A DNA stretch of 64,000 nt, from NCBI RefSeq assembly GCF_002890895.1, contig NZ_POUL01000003.1, positions 478,830-542,829 of the forward strand, read 5' to 3'. A program made the position numbers and the translations under genes. The notes below the pieces were generated by a model, which did not search any database, was not told where the DNA came from, and worked only from the letters and a program-made list of their open reading frames with translations. How positions within the stretch are numbered: position 1 is the first letter of the stretch; each line of letters starts with the position of its first letter. Of this stretch, positions 9,501 to 20,357 are shown piece by piece. Source of the stretch: Stutzerimonas stutzeri. GTDB lineage: Bacteria; Pseudomonadota; Gammaproteobacteria; Pseudomonadales; Pseudomonadaceae.

Positions 9501-10319
9501 TCAGGGTTTGAACGCACCGATGAAGATCGACGGATCGACCCGTGCATCGTTGAGGCTGACGTTCCAGTGTAGATGCGGTCCCGTGGCCCGGCCGGTGGAA
9601 CCGACCTTGCCGAGCACGGCACCGCGGGACAGTTCGTCGCCGACCGTTACGTCTATCTGTGACAGGTGACAGAACATGCTGATCAGTCCCTGTCCGTGAT
9701 CGACGAACACAGTCTTGCCATTGAAGAAGTAATTACCCGTCAAAATCACCTTGCCGGCGGCGGGAGTCTTGATCGGCGTGCCGGTCTTGGCGGCGAAATC
9801 GAGGCCTGAATGGGGATTGCGCTCTTCTCCGTTGAAGAAACGGCGTAGGCCGAATGGCGAGGACAGCGGGCCGTTGACCGGCTTGTCAAACAACAGGTTG
9901 CTGGGTTGGCGAGGGCTGAACTGCCGGTAGGCACGGGTTTGCTCGGCCAGCTCGCGCTCGATGCGCTTGAGGTCATCAGGATTCGGATTGACCTGCCGCT
10001 GGTTTTTCAGCGTGATGTGCTGCTCGCGGTAATTGCGTGGCTCGACCCGAAAGCTCTGTGCCTGGCTGTTGACCTCCAGCGTTTGCTGGCCCGCCTTGAC
10101 CGTCAGCGGGATGCCGACGACAGCGATCCAGCGCTGGTCATCTTCACGCAGCACCAGCACCGGCTTGCCGTCGTAGCGTGCTGTGGGGGCGCTGGCGTCG
10201 TTGCCCAGGTCGATGACCGCTACGCCGCCGGGTACGGGCTTGTTGAGCAAACGGGTGAGAAAACCTTCGGCGTGGGCGGGAAGCGTGAGGCAGAGCAGCA
10301 AGGTTAGGGCAAAGCGCAT
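9501..10319 (-). CDS. M23 family metallopeptidase (LytM domain)
   Basis: Exported peptidoglycan hydrolase or hydrolase-like protein of 272 residues. The chosen start (10319) gives a clean signal peptide (about 1-17, ending in AHA) and has AGGA upstream; the longer frame to 10502 overlaps xseA and is not protein-like. The C-terminal LytM domain has all zinc ligands: His170 and Asp174 in HSGLDF, and His251 in GPHLHW. The complete ligand set argues for an active endopeptidase rather than an EnvC-type activator. The N-terminal half (30-140) is a beta-rich region with a short charged helix. It lies 22 bases downstream of xseA. Confidence 0.9.
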   Translation of the reverse strand: MRFALTLLLCLTLPAHAEGFLTRLLNKPVPGGVAVIDLGNDASAPTARYDGKPVLVLREDDQRWIAVVGIPLTVKAGQQTLEVNSQAQSFRVEPRNYREQHITLKNQRQVNPNPDDLKRIERELAEQTRAYRQFSPRQPSNLLFDKPVNGPLSSPFGLRRFFNGEERNPHSGLDFAAKTGTPIKTPAAGKVILTGNYFFNGKTVFVDHGQGLISMFCHLSQIDVTVGDELSRGAVLGKVGSTGRATGPHLHWNVSLNDARVDPSIFIGAFKP

Positions 10320-10341
10320 GGGAGTCCTGAGCAGAAGTGGG

Positions 10342-11721
10342 TTAGTCCAGCAGTGACAAGGTGACCGGCGTCTGGTGGTTGTCTTCGACTCTGACCTCCA
10401 GTTCGCCCTCGCCGAGGCGTGCCTTGAGCCGTTGGCCGGGCTGGGTCTGATCCGCGCGCCGAATTGCCTGGCCGCGCTCGTCGAGCAGGATGCTATAGCC
10501 ACGTGACAGCGTGGCGAGCGGGCTGACCACGTTCAAGGTCTGCGCCAGCCCCTGTAGCTGTTGGCGATGCCCCTTGAGGGTATCCTGCATTGCGCGCGGC
10601 AGCCGACTGGACAGGTGATCCAGACGTTGGCGCAGCAGGGTCAGGTTTCGCCCAGGGTGTTGCCCGGCCAGGCGAGTCTCGAGGCGGGCGAGGCGTTCCT
10701 GCCCGGCGCAGAGGCGACGGTCGATACCGCGCAACAGCCGCTGCTCCAGATCGTCGATGCGTTGGGCCTGCTGTTGCAGGCGCTCGCCCGGGTGGCGCAG
10801 GCGACGCGTCAGCCCTTCCAGGCGCGTGGCATCGCGGTGCAGTCGGTCGCGCATGCGCAGCAATAGACGCTGGCGCAGGCCTTCGAGTCGCTGGCGCACG
10901 TCAGCGCTGCTGGGCGCCAGGAGTTCGGCAGCGGCAGAAGGCGTGGGTGCACGCACATCGGCGACAAAGTCGGCAATGGAGACATCGGTTTCATGGCCGA
11001 CGGCGGAGACGATTGGCGTCTCGCATGCCGCCACGGCGCGCGCAACCACTTCTTCGTTGAAGCACCAGAGATCCTCCAGCGAGCCGCCGCCGCGCGCCAG
11101 GATCAGTGCGTCGAAGCCGCCACGGTCGGCCAGTTCAAGCGCGCGGACGATCTGCGCTGTTGCCTCGCGACCCTGGACAGGAGTCGGCACCAGCGTCAGG
11201 GCGACATGCGGGGCCCGTCGGCGGAACACGGAAATGATGTCGCGGATCACCGCACCGGTGGGCGAGCTGACAATGCCGATACGCCGTGGGTGAGCGGGCA
11301 GGTCGCGCTTGCCGGCGGCGTCGAACAGGCCTTCGACATCGAGCTTTTCTTTCAGCGCCTCGAAGGCCAGGCGCAGCGAGCCATCACCGGCCGGTTCGAC
11401 GTTGTCGAGGATCAGCTGATAGTCGCCGCGGCCCTCGAACAAGGACACCCGGCCGCGCACCTTGACCGCCAGGCCATCGCGCAACGCCTGGCGCACACGC
11501 AGGGCGTTCTGTCGGAAGAGTGCGCAGCGGACCTGTGCGTTCTTGTCTTTCAGCGTGAAGTAAACGTGGCCGGACGCTGGCTTGGCCAGGTTGGATATTT
11601 CGCCTTCGACCCAGACCTGGGCGAACACGTCTTCAAGAAGCAGCCGCGCACGACCGTTGAGCTGGCTGACGGTCAGCACTTCGCGGTCGAGGTTCAGGCG
11701 TTGAAAAGGATCTTTGAGCAT
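10342..11721 (-). CDS. xseA: Exodeoxyribonuclease VII large subunit
   Basis: Large subunit of exonuclease VII, which degrades single-stranded DNA in both directions together with XseB (not in this window). The start at 11721 gives 459 residues, the usual Pseudomonas length; the extension to 11811 is not conserved-looking. The N-terminal OB fold (about 15-110, with VWVEGEISN and GHVYFTLKD) is followed by the catalytic domain (about 130-310, containing GGGSLEDLWCFNEE and SAVGHETD) and a long Arg/Leu-rich coiled coil (about 310-420). It is the first gene of the minus-strand run toward the M23 peptidase. No strong ribosome-binding site is seen. Confidence 0.97.
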   Translation of the reverse strand: MLKDPFQRLNLDREVLTVSQLNGRARLLLEDVFAQVWVEGEISNLAKPASGHVYFTLKDKNAQVRCALFRQNALRVRQALRDGLAVKVRGRVSLFEGRGDYQLILDNVEPAGDGSLRLAFEALKEKLDVEGLFDAAGKRDLPAHPRRIGIVSSPTGAVIRDIISVFRRRAPHVALTLVPTPVQGREATAQIVRALELADRGGFDALILARGGGSLEDLWCFNEEVVARAVAACETPIVSAVGHETDVSIADFVADVRAPTPSAAAELLAPSSADVRQRLEGLRQRLLLRMRDRLHRDATRLEGLTRRLRHPGERLQQQAQRIDDLEQRLLRGIDRRLCAGQERLARLETRLAGQHPGRNLTLLRQRLDHLSSRLPRAMQDTLKGHRQQLQGLAQTLNVVSPLATLSRGYSILLDERGQAIRRADQTQPGQRLKARLGEGELEVRVEDNHQTPVTLSLLD

Positions 11722-11859
11722 GCAGGGGATGATAAGGGAAAAGCGCGCTGGGGGCGCTGCAGTGTATGACCGAACAGACAGCAGCCGACGCCCCGTCGTT
11801 GACCTGAGCAAAGTACAGATTAAGCTGCGCCGCTTTCGTCACGTCCTTTCGAGCCAGTC

Positions 11860-12411
11860 ATGAGCCACAGTCAAGCTATCGTCGTGCCGCGCATCTCAAC
11901 GTTTCCCGGCCATGAAGCCAAGGCGCGGATGATCTTGCGCTGGCTCGCCGAGCGACGCGTCGTCGAGGCGCTGCCCACCACCTGCGGTCGTGGCGTTGGC
12001 GGTATGGGATATGCGATCGGACCGGGCGCACGCAGCGTCGTGCTGCACCCGGATCGCTTGCCGTTCGGCCAGGCGATCAATGGCTTGGAGGTGGTTTCCA
12101 AACGCTGCATCTATACCCCAACCCGGGACTTCGCCGAGGAGGCGGGATGCCCCGAGTGTCGCCGCGAAATCGGCGAAGCACTGTTTGACAGTCTCGATGA
12201 GTGGATGCCCGCGCAGACCGATACGTTCACCTGTCCGGAATGCGGACATGAGGACGACATAAACGGCTTTCTGTTCATCCCAGCCTGCGGCTTCTCCAAT
12301 CTCGGCTTTATTTTCAACGGTTGGGGAGACGCAGTATTCAGCCAACCATTTCTTGACGAGTTCGCTGCACGCTTGGGATTCGCGGTTGCGGTAGTGGATG
12401 TAGAGGCGTGA
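11860..12411 (+). CDS. Conserved Pseudomonas protein with zinc-ribbon-like CPEC pairs
   Basis: Unknown function, 183 residues. Two CPEC pairs (Cys97/Cys100 and Cys125/Cys128) are spaced like a zinc ribbon embedded in the middle of the protein. The N-terminal part (residues 1-80) has mixed alpha/beta character. No membrane segment or signal peptide is visible. Homologues in databases are sometimes labelled sugar ABC transporter ATPase, but there is no Walker A or signature motif, so I reject that name. The gene is divergent from xseA and lies upstream of guaB on the same strand, but guaB has its own promoter at 12473-12501. Confidence 0.75.
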   Translation: MSHSQAIVVPRISTFPGHEAKARMILRWLAERRVVEALPTTCGRGVGGMGYAIGPGARSVVLHPDRLPFGQAINGLEVVSKRCIYTPTRDFAEEAGCPECRREIGEALFDSLDEWMPAQTDTFTCPECGHEDDINGFLFIPACGFSNLGFIFNGWGDAVFSQPFLDEFAARLGFAVAVVDVEA

Positions 12412-14007
<1,596 letters not shown>

Positions 14008-14107
14008 TATTTCTGTCGCTGGAGGCTGATCGCCGAGCGGTTGGATGAGCAATGCCTCGTTCAGCTGCTTGCGTTCAGCCTTCAGCCGTTTTTCCCAGGG
14101 GAAAAAA

Positions 14108-15688
14108 ATGGCCCATCAAGACATTCACGCTCACCGCATCCTGATCCTGGATTTCGGCTCGCAGTACACCCAGCTGATCGCCCGTCGCGTGCGCGAACTC
14201 GGCGTCTACTGCGAACTTCATCCGTTCGATATGCCGGATGAGGACATTCGCGCCTTCGCGCCGCGCGGCATCATCCTCGCTGGCGGCCCGGAGTCGGTGC
14301 ATGCCGAAGGCAGCCCGCGCGCACCGCAGGCAGTGTTCGATCTCGGTGTACCGCTGTTCGGCATCTGCTACGGCATGCAGACCATGTCCGAGCAGCTCGG
14401 CGGCAAGGTCCAGGGTTCGGATGAGCGTGAGTTCGGCTATGCGCGCGTCGATCTGGTTGGCAAGTCCAAGCTGTTCGACGGTATCGAAGACCATATGGAC
14501 GACGACGGCGTGTTCGGCCTTGACGTCTGGATGAGCCACGGCGACAAGGTTACCGACTTGCCGGCTGGCTTCCGTATTCTGGCCAGCACCCCGAGCTGCG
14601 CGATTGCTGCGATGGGCGACGATGACCGCCGCTACTACGGCGTGCAGTTCCACCCGGAAGTCACCCACACCCGCCAGGGCGGGCGCATCCTGTCGCGCTT
14701 CCTGCTTGAAATATGCGGCTGCGAAGCGCTGTGGACACCGTCCAACATCGTTGACGATCTGGTCGAACAAGTTCGCAATCAGGTCGGTTCGGCCAACGTG
14801 CTGCTGGGCCTGTCCGGCGGCGTGGATTCCTCGGTGGTCGCGGCGCTGCTGCACAAGGCTATTGGCGATCAGCTGACCTGTGTATTCGTCGACAACGGCC
14901 TGCTGCGCTTGCACGAAGGCGATCAGGTGATGGCGATGTTTGCCGAGAACATGGGCGTCAAGGTGATCCGCGCCGACGCTGAAGCGCAGTTTCTCGACAA
15001 CCTCGCAGGCGAAGCCGATCCAGAGAAGAAACGCAAGATCATCGGCCGTACCTTCATCGACGTCTTCGATGCCCAGGCCAGCAAGCTCGACAACATTCAG
15101 TACCTCGCCCAAGGCACCATCTACCCGGACGTCATCGAGTCCGCCGGTGCCAAGAGCGGCAAGGCGCATGTGATCAAGTCCCACCACAACGTCGGTGGCC
15201 TGCCGGAGGAAATGAACCTCAAGCTGGTCGAGCCGCTGCGCGAGTTGTTCAAGGACGAAGTCCGCAAGATCGGTCTCGAACTCGGCCTGCCGTACGATAT
15301 GGTCTATCGCCATCCGTTCCCGGGCCCGGGGCTGGGCGTGCGCATCCTCGGCGAAGTTAAGAAGGAATACGCCGACCTGCTGCGTCGCGCTGACCACATC
15401 TTCATTCAGGAGCTCCGCAACTTCGACTGGTACCACAAGACCAGCCAGGCCTTCGTAGTCTTCCAGCCGGTTAAATCGGTCGGTGTCGTTGGCGACGGCC
15501 GTCGCTACGCCTGGGTCGTCGCGCTGCGTGCGGTGGAAACCATCGACTTCATGACCGCGCGCTGGGCGCATCTGCCGTATGAGCTGCTGGAGAAGGTCTC
15601 CAACCGCATCATTAACGAAATCGAAGGCATCTCGCGCGTCACCTACGATGTGTCGAGCAAGCCGCCAGCTACCATTGAATGGGAATGA
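14108..15688 (+). CDS. guaA: GMP synthase (glutamine-hydrolysing)
   Basis: Converts XMP to GMP using glutamine and ATP. The start at 14108 gives 526 residues and is preceded by AGGGGA; upstream in-frame codons are not conserved. The N-terminal class I glutamine amidotransferase has the nucleophile Cys in GICYGMQ and the His/Glu of QFHPEVTHT. The ATP pyrophosphatase domain carries the P-loop [10 protein letters not shown]. The C-terminal dimerisation domain ends in the conserved PATIEWE. It is second in the guaBA operon and is followed by an intrinsic terminator at 15733-15756. Confidence 0.98.
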   Translation: MAHQDIHAHRILILDFGSQYTQLIARRVRELGVYCELHPFDMPDEDIRAFAPRGIILAGGPESVHAEGSPRAPQAVFDLGVPLFGICYGMQTMSEQLGGKVQGSDEREFGYARVDLVGKSKLFDGIEDHMDDDGVFGLDVWMSHGDKVTDLPAGFRILASTPSCAIAAMGDDDRRYYGVQFHPEVTHTRQGGRILSRFLLEICGCEALWTPSNIVDDLVEQVRNQVGSANVLLGLSGGVDSSVVAALLHKAIGDQLTCVFVDNGLLRLHEGDQVMAMFAENMGVKVIRADAEAQFLDNLAGEADPEKKRKIIGRTFIDVFDAQASKLDNIQYLAQGTIYPDVIESAGAKSGKAHVIKSHHNVGGLPEEMNLKLVEPLRELFKDEVRKIGLELGLPYDMVYRHPFPGPGLGVRILGEVKKEYADLLRRADHIFIQELRNFDWYHKTSQAFVVFQPVKSVGVVGDGRRYAWVVALRAVETIDFMTARWAHLPYELLEKVSNRIINEIEGISRVTYDVSSKPPATIEWE

Positions 15689-15732
15689 TCGGACGTCTGG
15701 CGCTGGCCGACATCGATTAGCAGAAAGCCTGA

Positions 15733-15756
15733 AGCCCGCGTGACTGCGGGCTTTTG
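15733..15756 (+). terminator. guaA intrinsic terminator
   Basis: AGCCCGC and GCGGGCT form a 7-bp GC stem with a 6-base loop followed by TTTT, 45 bases past the guaA stop. Confidence 0.8.
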
Positions 15757-15767
15757 GTTATTTGGCG

Positions 15768-16820
15768 CTATCCCTCAGCGACTTCTACCCTGTTACGCCC
15801 CGCCGATTTACTTTCGTAGAGCGCAACGTCGGCTCGTGCAATCGCATCACTGAGCAACTCGTCTGCACGATATTGGGTGATGCCGATCGACAGCGTAACG
15901 CAGACACGTATGCCATCACTGTAGAGTTCGAGCTCCTCGACACGCTTGCGTATACGCTCGGCGCTTTCGCCTGCATGGTTGAAATTCGTATCCGGCAGAA
16001 TGGCCAGAAACTCTTCGCCGCCCCAACGGCCGATAAAATCCTGTTCGCGCATTGATTGTTTGAGCAGATCGCTCACCGCTTGGAGGACGCGGTCGCCCAT
16101 ATCGTGGCCGTACTGGTCATTGACCTGCTTGAAGTGATCGATGTCCATCAGCATCAAGGTGAGGTTGGTGGGATGGCGCTGGTGTCTCGCCAGGACCTTT
16201 TCGGTAAGTTCGATCATGTGTCGACGATTGAATAGGCCGGTCAGTGAATCGGTGGTTGCCATCGAGGCCAGCTTCTTGTGTGCCCGTGTCACCGTGGCCA
16301 CATAGAACAGCGCGAGATAGCTGAACATGCAGAACACTACGGTAAGGTTGAACACGTGCACGCCCAGCAGCGCGCTGGAGGAGATAGGTTGCAGCGGTTC
16401 AATGAACCACATCAATACGTCGAGCCCGACGTAGTAAGCCCATAGCCAACCCGCGTATATCCAGGCGGTGCGTGTGGGCATGCTGACGAACAGGGCCGGA
16501 ATAAACATCAGCAGGTAATAGTGGAAGCCGCTTTCCCAACCAATTAGCACCGTTCCCAGTCCGGCATGAACAAGCACTTCAACACGTATCAGCATGACCG
16601 CAAGCTGATTTCTTCGCTGTTGGAATGCGCGATAGGCATAGATATACATGGCCACGCTGACCACGTTTATCCAGGCCAGAATCGGTGAACCAAGAATGAG
16701 GAATATGAATAAAAAGGCTACATCGACGCTACCCGCCAACTGACAGCAACGCATCGAGAGCTGCCAGAACTCCGGGCGGGCGTCGCGCTGGCGAAGGTGT
16801 TCCGGTTGTGTTCCTTGCAT
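15768..16820 (-). CDS. Membrane diguanylate cyclase (GGDEF)
   Basis: Makes cyclic-di-GMP, 350 residues. The N-terminal half (about 30-175) has six predicted membrane helices without a recognisable ligand-binding domain. The C-terminal GGDEF domain begins at SMATTDSLTGLFNRR (about 186-200). The active-site motif is GGEEF (267-271), expected to be catalytic, and RxxD at 258-261 is the inhibitory I-site at its canonical distance, so product feedback is likely. No EAL domain is present. It is convergent with guaA and stands alone. What the membrane part senses is unknown. Confidence 0.92.
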   Translation of the reverse strand: MQGTQPEHLRQRDARPEFWQLSMRCCQLAGSVDVAFLFIFLILGSPILAWINVVSVAMYIYAYRAFQQRRNQLAVMLIRVEVLVHAGLGTVLIGWESGFHYYLLMFIPALFVSMPTRTAWIYAGWLWAYYVGLDVLMWFIEPLQPISSSALLGVHVFNLTVVFCMFSYLALFYVATVTRAHKKLASMATTDSLTGLFNRRHMIELTEKVLARHQRHPTNLTLMLMDIDHFKQVNDQYGHDMGDRVLQAVSDLLKQSMREQDFIGRWGGEEFLAILPDTNFNHAGESAERIRKRVEELELYSDGIRVCVTLSIGITQYRADELLSDAIARADVALYESKSAGRNRVEVAEG

Positions 16821-17352
16821 CGATGCTATTCCTTGAACTCCGGTTCTATCGCGCCGGCTTTTTGAGCGGACTGCCTCGGAAACCTAGCAAAATAGGGCGG
16901 GAGAGCAGTTTGCAGGGCATCTCAAGCACGTTACGAGGCTAGAGGGTCGCTGTCTAGTGGCCACTGGCCCTGTGCCTTCAATAGCCATGTTTCTCAACAG
17001 GCTTACGATCGAGTCGCAGCAGCCGCCGACTTAGGCGCCGCTGCCATACCTGTGTTTTTTTCAACAGCTCAGAGGCGTGAAGCAACGCAGGACGATCTTC
17101 CGTGCTTGTGTTGAAATTCGATTGGCCGCACTGCTGGTGTGAGCCGGGCGGCCCGTGTATCGCTAAGCAGCGTAGTTTTGTAAACGTTGCGATGCGAGTT
17201 TGGAGAGCCTGCGTAAACGCTGGCGATCCCGCCTTCACTCGCTTTCAAACAAGACTTTCTTAGCTCAGTCGTGTTCCTGAGGGGACAGTAGGGTGGTCGT
17301 GTCCGCGTGGAAGGTAACTCAGCCGCTCCATTCCCGGACCACTTTGGCGAGC
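16821..17352. other. Gene-free interval upstream of the diguanylate cyclase
   Basis: About 530 bases with no convincing coding frame on either strand. The only short frames (for example minus strand 16978-17238) lack ribosome-binding sites and have unnatural composition. The sequence is somewhat less GC-rich than its neighbours and has a T7 run near 17054. It must contain the promoter of the cyclase gene at its left end. A small RNA or decayed gene is possible but nothing specific supports it. Confidence 0.5.
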
Positions 17353-17378
17353 AGAAGCCCCGACGTGCCGGGGCTTCT
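17353..17378 (-). terminator. Terminator hairpin of the DUF1206 gene
   Basis: A perfect 10-bp stem (17353-17362 with 17369-17378) and 6-base loop lies 16 bases past the DUF1206 stop on the minus strand. The T-run is weak. Confidence 0.6.
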
Positions 17379-17394
17379 ACTTTGCAGCGTTCAA

Positions 17395-18228
17395 TCAGTG
17401 CATGACGGCGGGCGTGTCGATACGGCGCCAGATGGCTTCGGAAAAACTGTAAACCGCAAATGCGACCAGCCCAAGGCCGACCAGCGAAAGCCAAAATGCC
17501 CCAAACGGCAGATTCTGCAGAGCATTCAGGGCGTCCTCCAGCCCCGGCGGATCGGTTGGCTCGTAGCGGCTGCCGCCAGTGAAAAGCATGCCAGCAACGA
17601 CCAGAAAGGCAACGCCGCGGGCAATAAGGCCGGCCCGAGAAATCGGGCGAACCCATTTCATGACGTGTTCAGAGGCGTAGAAATACTTTTCGAACTTGGC
17701 TTTCCAGCCCTTGATGATGTGGGCGATACCGACGCCAAGCGGCACAAGCGCAACCAGGTAGATTAGATAGTTCGAGTATTTCCATCCAAGTACGCCAGAC
17801 AGGAAGTCGCCGCCACCTGAGCCACCACCGCTCCCGGAGCTGCCAATGGAACTGCCAAGCAGCCCAAGGGTAAACAGCGCAAGCAAGGTATAGGTCACGG
17901 CGCTGCCGACGAGACCAGCGCGGATCAGCAATCCCTTGCCGTCGGTGCCATGGCCTTCCGGATCGGTTATTGCCTGCGTCAGTCGCCACGCCACGTAGGC
18001 CACGAGGCCGACAACCATGATCCAGAGCAAGGTCTGCCCGAAGGGCTGCCCTAACAATTGCTGAATGGCACCTTTGGTACCAACAGTTTTACCGCTACCG
18101 ATGCCGGCCATGAAGGCGAATATACCGATGATCAGATAGACAACGCCTCTGGCGGCGTAGCCGCTACGAGCGAGCCAGGTAATGCCTCTGCTGACTTCAC
18201 CCTTGGCTTGGGCTGCTGTGGGGTGCAT
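17395..18228 (-). CDS. DUF1206 membrane protein
   Basis: Inner-membrane protein of 277 residues made of three repeats, each with two membrane helices and a shared RxGYxARGVVYLIIG-like opening (near residues 20, 103 and 200). This matches the DUF1206 architecture. Between repeats 2 and 3 there is a Gly/Ser-rich linker (about 125-140). Function is not known for the family; some members are stress-induced (general recollection). It is a single gene flanked by its own hairpin on the 3' side and by cumA diverging upstream. Confidence 0.85.
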   Translation of the reverse strand: MHPTAAQAKGEVSRGITWLARSGYAARGVVYLIIGIFAFMAGIGSGKTVGTKGAIQQLLGQPFGQTLLWIMVVGLVAYVAWRLTQAITDPEGHGTDGKGLLIRAGLVGSAVTYTLLALFTLGLLGSSIGSSGSGGGSGGGDFLSGVLGWKYSNYLIYLVALVPLGVGIAHIIKGWKAKFEKYFYASEHVMKWVRPISRAGLIARGVAFLVVAGMLFTGGSRYEPTDPPGLEDALNALQNLPFGAFWLSLVGLGLVAFAVYSFSEAIWRRIDTPAVMH

Positions 18229-18427
18229 GGCGCCTCCTCAATTGGAATGAGTGTCTCCGCAGTAGACGCGGGATCAGGCGCAAGGGTTCGCTTCTATTGA
18301 TCAACGGGTTCGCTGTGCGTCTAGCCCGGCTGCGAGTTGGCCCGCGAAGCTGTAGCATGTCGCAAATGCGAGCGATTCCAATCTAGTTACTGGTGTAACG
18401 GCTCGTGCAGTTTTTGATGAGAAAGAA

Positions 18428-19798
18428 ATGACTTTTACCCGAAGAAAGATGCTGGTTGGGTTGGCTGGGCTCGCTACGTTGGGCGTTGTCGGTGGCGGAG
18501 CACGGTACTGGATCGGGCGGCCCGCCGATCCTGTGACCCACGATTACGAGCTGATCGCCGCTCCAGCCGATATCGAGCTTATCGCAGGCACCAAGACCCC
18601 AGCATGGTGCTACGGCGGACAAGCGCCTGGCTTGGAGCTGCGCGCCAGGCAGGGCGAATGGCTGCGAGTGCGCTTTATCAATCATCTACCCGAGCCCACT
18701 ACGATTCATTGGCACGGCATCCGCCTGCCGCTGAACATGGACGGGGTGCCGTATGTTTCGCAATTGCCCGTATTGCCCGGGGAGTCGTTCGACTACCTCT
18801 TTCAGGTCCCGGATGCGGGGAGTTTCTGGTATCACCCGCACACTTCGAGCGCCGAGCAGTTGGGGCGTGGGCTGGTGGGGCCCTTGATTGTCGAAGAACG
18901 CGAGCCGAGCGGCTTTCGTCATGAGCGAACGCTGAGCCTGAAAAACTGGCATATCGACAAGCAAGGCGCATTCACCGATTTCAGCGTGCCCCGTGAGGCC
19001 GCGCGGGGAGGGACGCCTGGTGTGCTCTCGACCGTCAACGGGGAGCACGCGCCGACCCTTGAGTTGCCGGCAGGCCAAGTAGTGCGCTTGCGCCTCATCA
19101 ATCTCACCAACACCGTGACCTACCGAGTGAACCTGCCAGGTGGCGACGCGCGTATTTACGCGATCGATGGCAACCCGGTTGCTCCGCGCCCGTTAGGTAA
19201 AACCTATTGGCTCGGCCCAGGCATGCGTATTGATCTGGCGGTGAAAGTCCCGCCTGCCGGGGAAGCGCTGTCCTTGCGTAATGGCCCGCTGCGGCTGGCG
19301 ACGCTCGCCTCCGTGGCTACCGCCGAGGTCGAAGGCGATTGGCCTGCACCGCTGCCTGCCAATCCGGTTGCAGAGCCGGACCTGCAGCGAGCGGAAACCC
19401 TGCGTTTTAATTTCGAATGGGCTGGCACCCTGTCCAGTGATGCCGGGCAGGGCGATACCTTCACGTTCTGGCAGATCAACGGCCAGGCCTGGGACATCAA
19501 CGATAAGACCTGTGCGGACCGCCCGATTGCTACATTGAAGAAAGACGGTCATTACATATTCGAGCTGCGCAACCTCAGCCAGTATCAGCATCCAATCCAT
19601 CTGCACGGGCTGACATTCAAGGTCATTTCGTCCAACCGAAAGCGCATCGATCCCTGGTATACCGATACCTACCTGCTCGGCAAGAACGAGACGGCAAGAA
19701 TCGCGCTGGTGGCGGATAATCCCGGGGTGTGGATGTTCCACTGCCACGTCATCGATCACATGGAAACCGGATTGATGGCGGCGATTGAAGTGGTTTGA
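18428..19798 (+). CDS. cumA: Multicopper oxidase, CumA-like
   Basis: Periplasmic three-domain multicopper oxidase of 456 residues. A twin-arginine type signal (FTRRKMLVGLAGL, about 4-16) predicts export of a folded, copper-loaded enzyme. All copper motifs are present: HWHG (94-97), HPH (136-138), HPIHLHG (about 388-394) and HCH (438-440) with His444. By alignment with CueO, the type 1 axial position falls on Leu449 rather than Met. CumA in P. putida was linked to Mn(II) oxidation, but later work made its necessity doubtful (recalled), so a laccase-like oxidase is the safe call. It is followed 25 bases later by tadA, the same order as in P. aeruginosa. Confidence 0.9.
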   Translation: MTFTRRKMLVGLAGLATLGVVGGGARYWIGRPADPVTHDYELIAAPADIELIAGTKTPAWCYGGQAPGLELRARQGEWLRVRFINHLPEPTTIHWHGIRLPLNMDGVPYVSQLPVLPGESFDYLFQVPDAGSFWYHPHTSSAEQLGRGLVGPLIVEEREPSGFRHERTLSLKNWHIDKQGAFTDFSVPREAARGGTPGVLSTVNGEHAPTLELPAGQVVRLRLINLTNTVTYRVNLPGGDARIYAIDGNPVAPRPLGKTYWLGPGMRIDLAVKVPPAGEALSLRNGPLRLATLASVATAEVEGDWPAPLPANPVAEPDLQRAETLRFNFEWAGTLSSDAGQGDTFTFWQINGQAWDINDKTCADRPIATLKKDGHYIFELRNLSQYQHPIHLHGLTFKVISSNRKRIDPWYTDTYLLGKNETARIALVADNPGVWMFHCHVIDHMETGLMAAIEVV

Positions 19799-19823
19799 GG
19801 GCAGTAGTAGCCGGACGGAATAA

Positions 19824-20342
19824 ATGAAAAGACCTATGATCATCGACCGTTCCCGTGATGATGAATTCATGCGCGAGGCGTTGGCCCTTGCCGCCGAAGG
19901 GGCAAGACTCGGGGAAGTCCCGGTCGGTGCGGTGGTGGTACACAACGGCCAGATAATTGGCAGGGGTTTCAATTGCCCGATCTCGAGCCACGACCCGAGC
20001 GCCCACGCTGAGATGGTCGCTGTTCGCGACGCAGCGTCGAAGCTGGAGAACTATCGCTTACCGGAGAGCACGCTGTACGTGACGCTCGAGCCCTGCAGTA
20101 TGTGCGCGGGTTTGATCGTCCATTCACGCGTGCAACGAGTGGTATACGGCGCAACGGAGCCCAAGGCGGGGGTTGCGGTCAGTCGGGGCCAGTTTTTCTC
20201 CCAGGATTTTCTCAATCATCGGGTGTTGATCGAAGGTGGCGTCGCTGCGGAGCGTTGCAGCGAGATACTGACTGAGTTCTTCAGGGCGCGACGCCTCAAA
20301 TCACGCGGCGGCGAGGCGATGGAGATTCGGTCAGAGGAGTAA
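19824..20342 (+). CDS. tadA: tRNA(Arg) adenosine-34 deaminase
   Basis: Deaminates A34 to inosine in the anticodon of tRNA-Arg(ACG), an essential wobble modification. The zinc/proton-shuttle motif HAE is at His61-Glu63, and PCSMC supplies Cys91 and Cys94. The 172-residue length fits TadA. The N-terminus through ALAAEGARLGEVPVGAVVV is standard. It lies 25 bases after cumA and is probably transcribed with it. It converges with the ABC ATPase gene across only 15 bases. Confidence 0.95.
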   Translation: MKRPMIIDRSRDDEFMREALALAAEGARLGEVPVGAVVVHNGQIIGRGFNCPISSHDPSAHAEMVAVRDAASKLENYRLPESTLYVTLEPCSMCAGLIVHSRVQRVVYGATEPKAGVAVSRGQFFSQDFLNHRVLIEGGVAAERCSEILTEFFRARRLKSRGGEAMEIRSEE

Positions 20343-20357
20343 CGGCGGGGGCTGAGC

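Noticed and set aside
14075..15571. 498-codon open frame antisense to guaA
   Set aside because: Same GC shadow effect over a confident essential gene.
16978..17238. 86-codon minus-strand frame in the gene-free interval
   Set aside because: No ribosome-binding site, no conserved pattern, unnatural composition.
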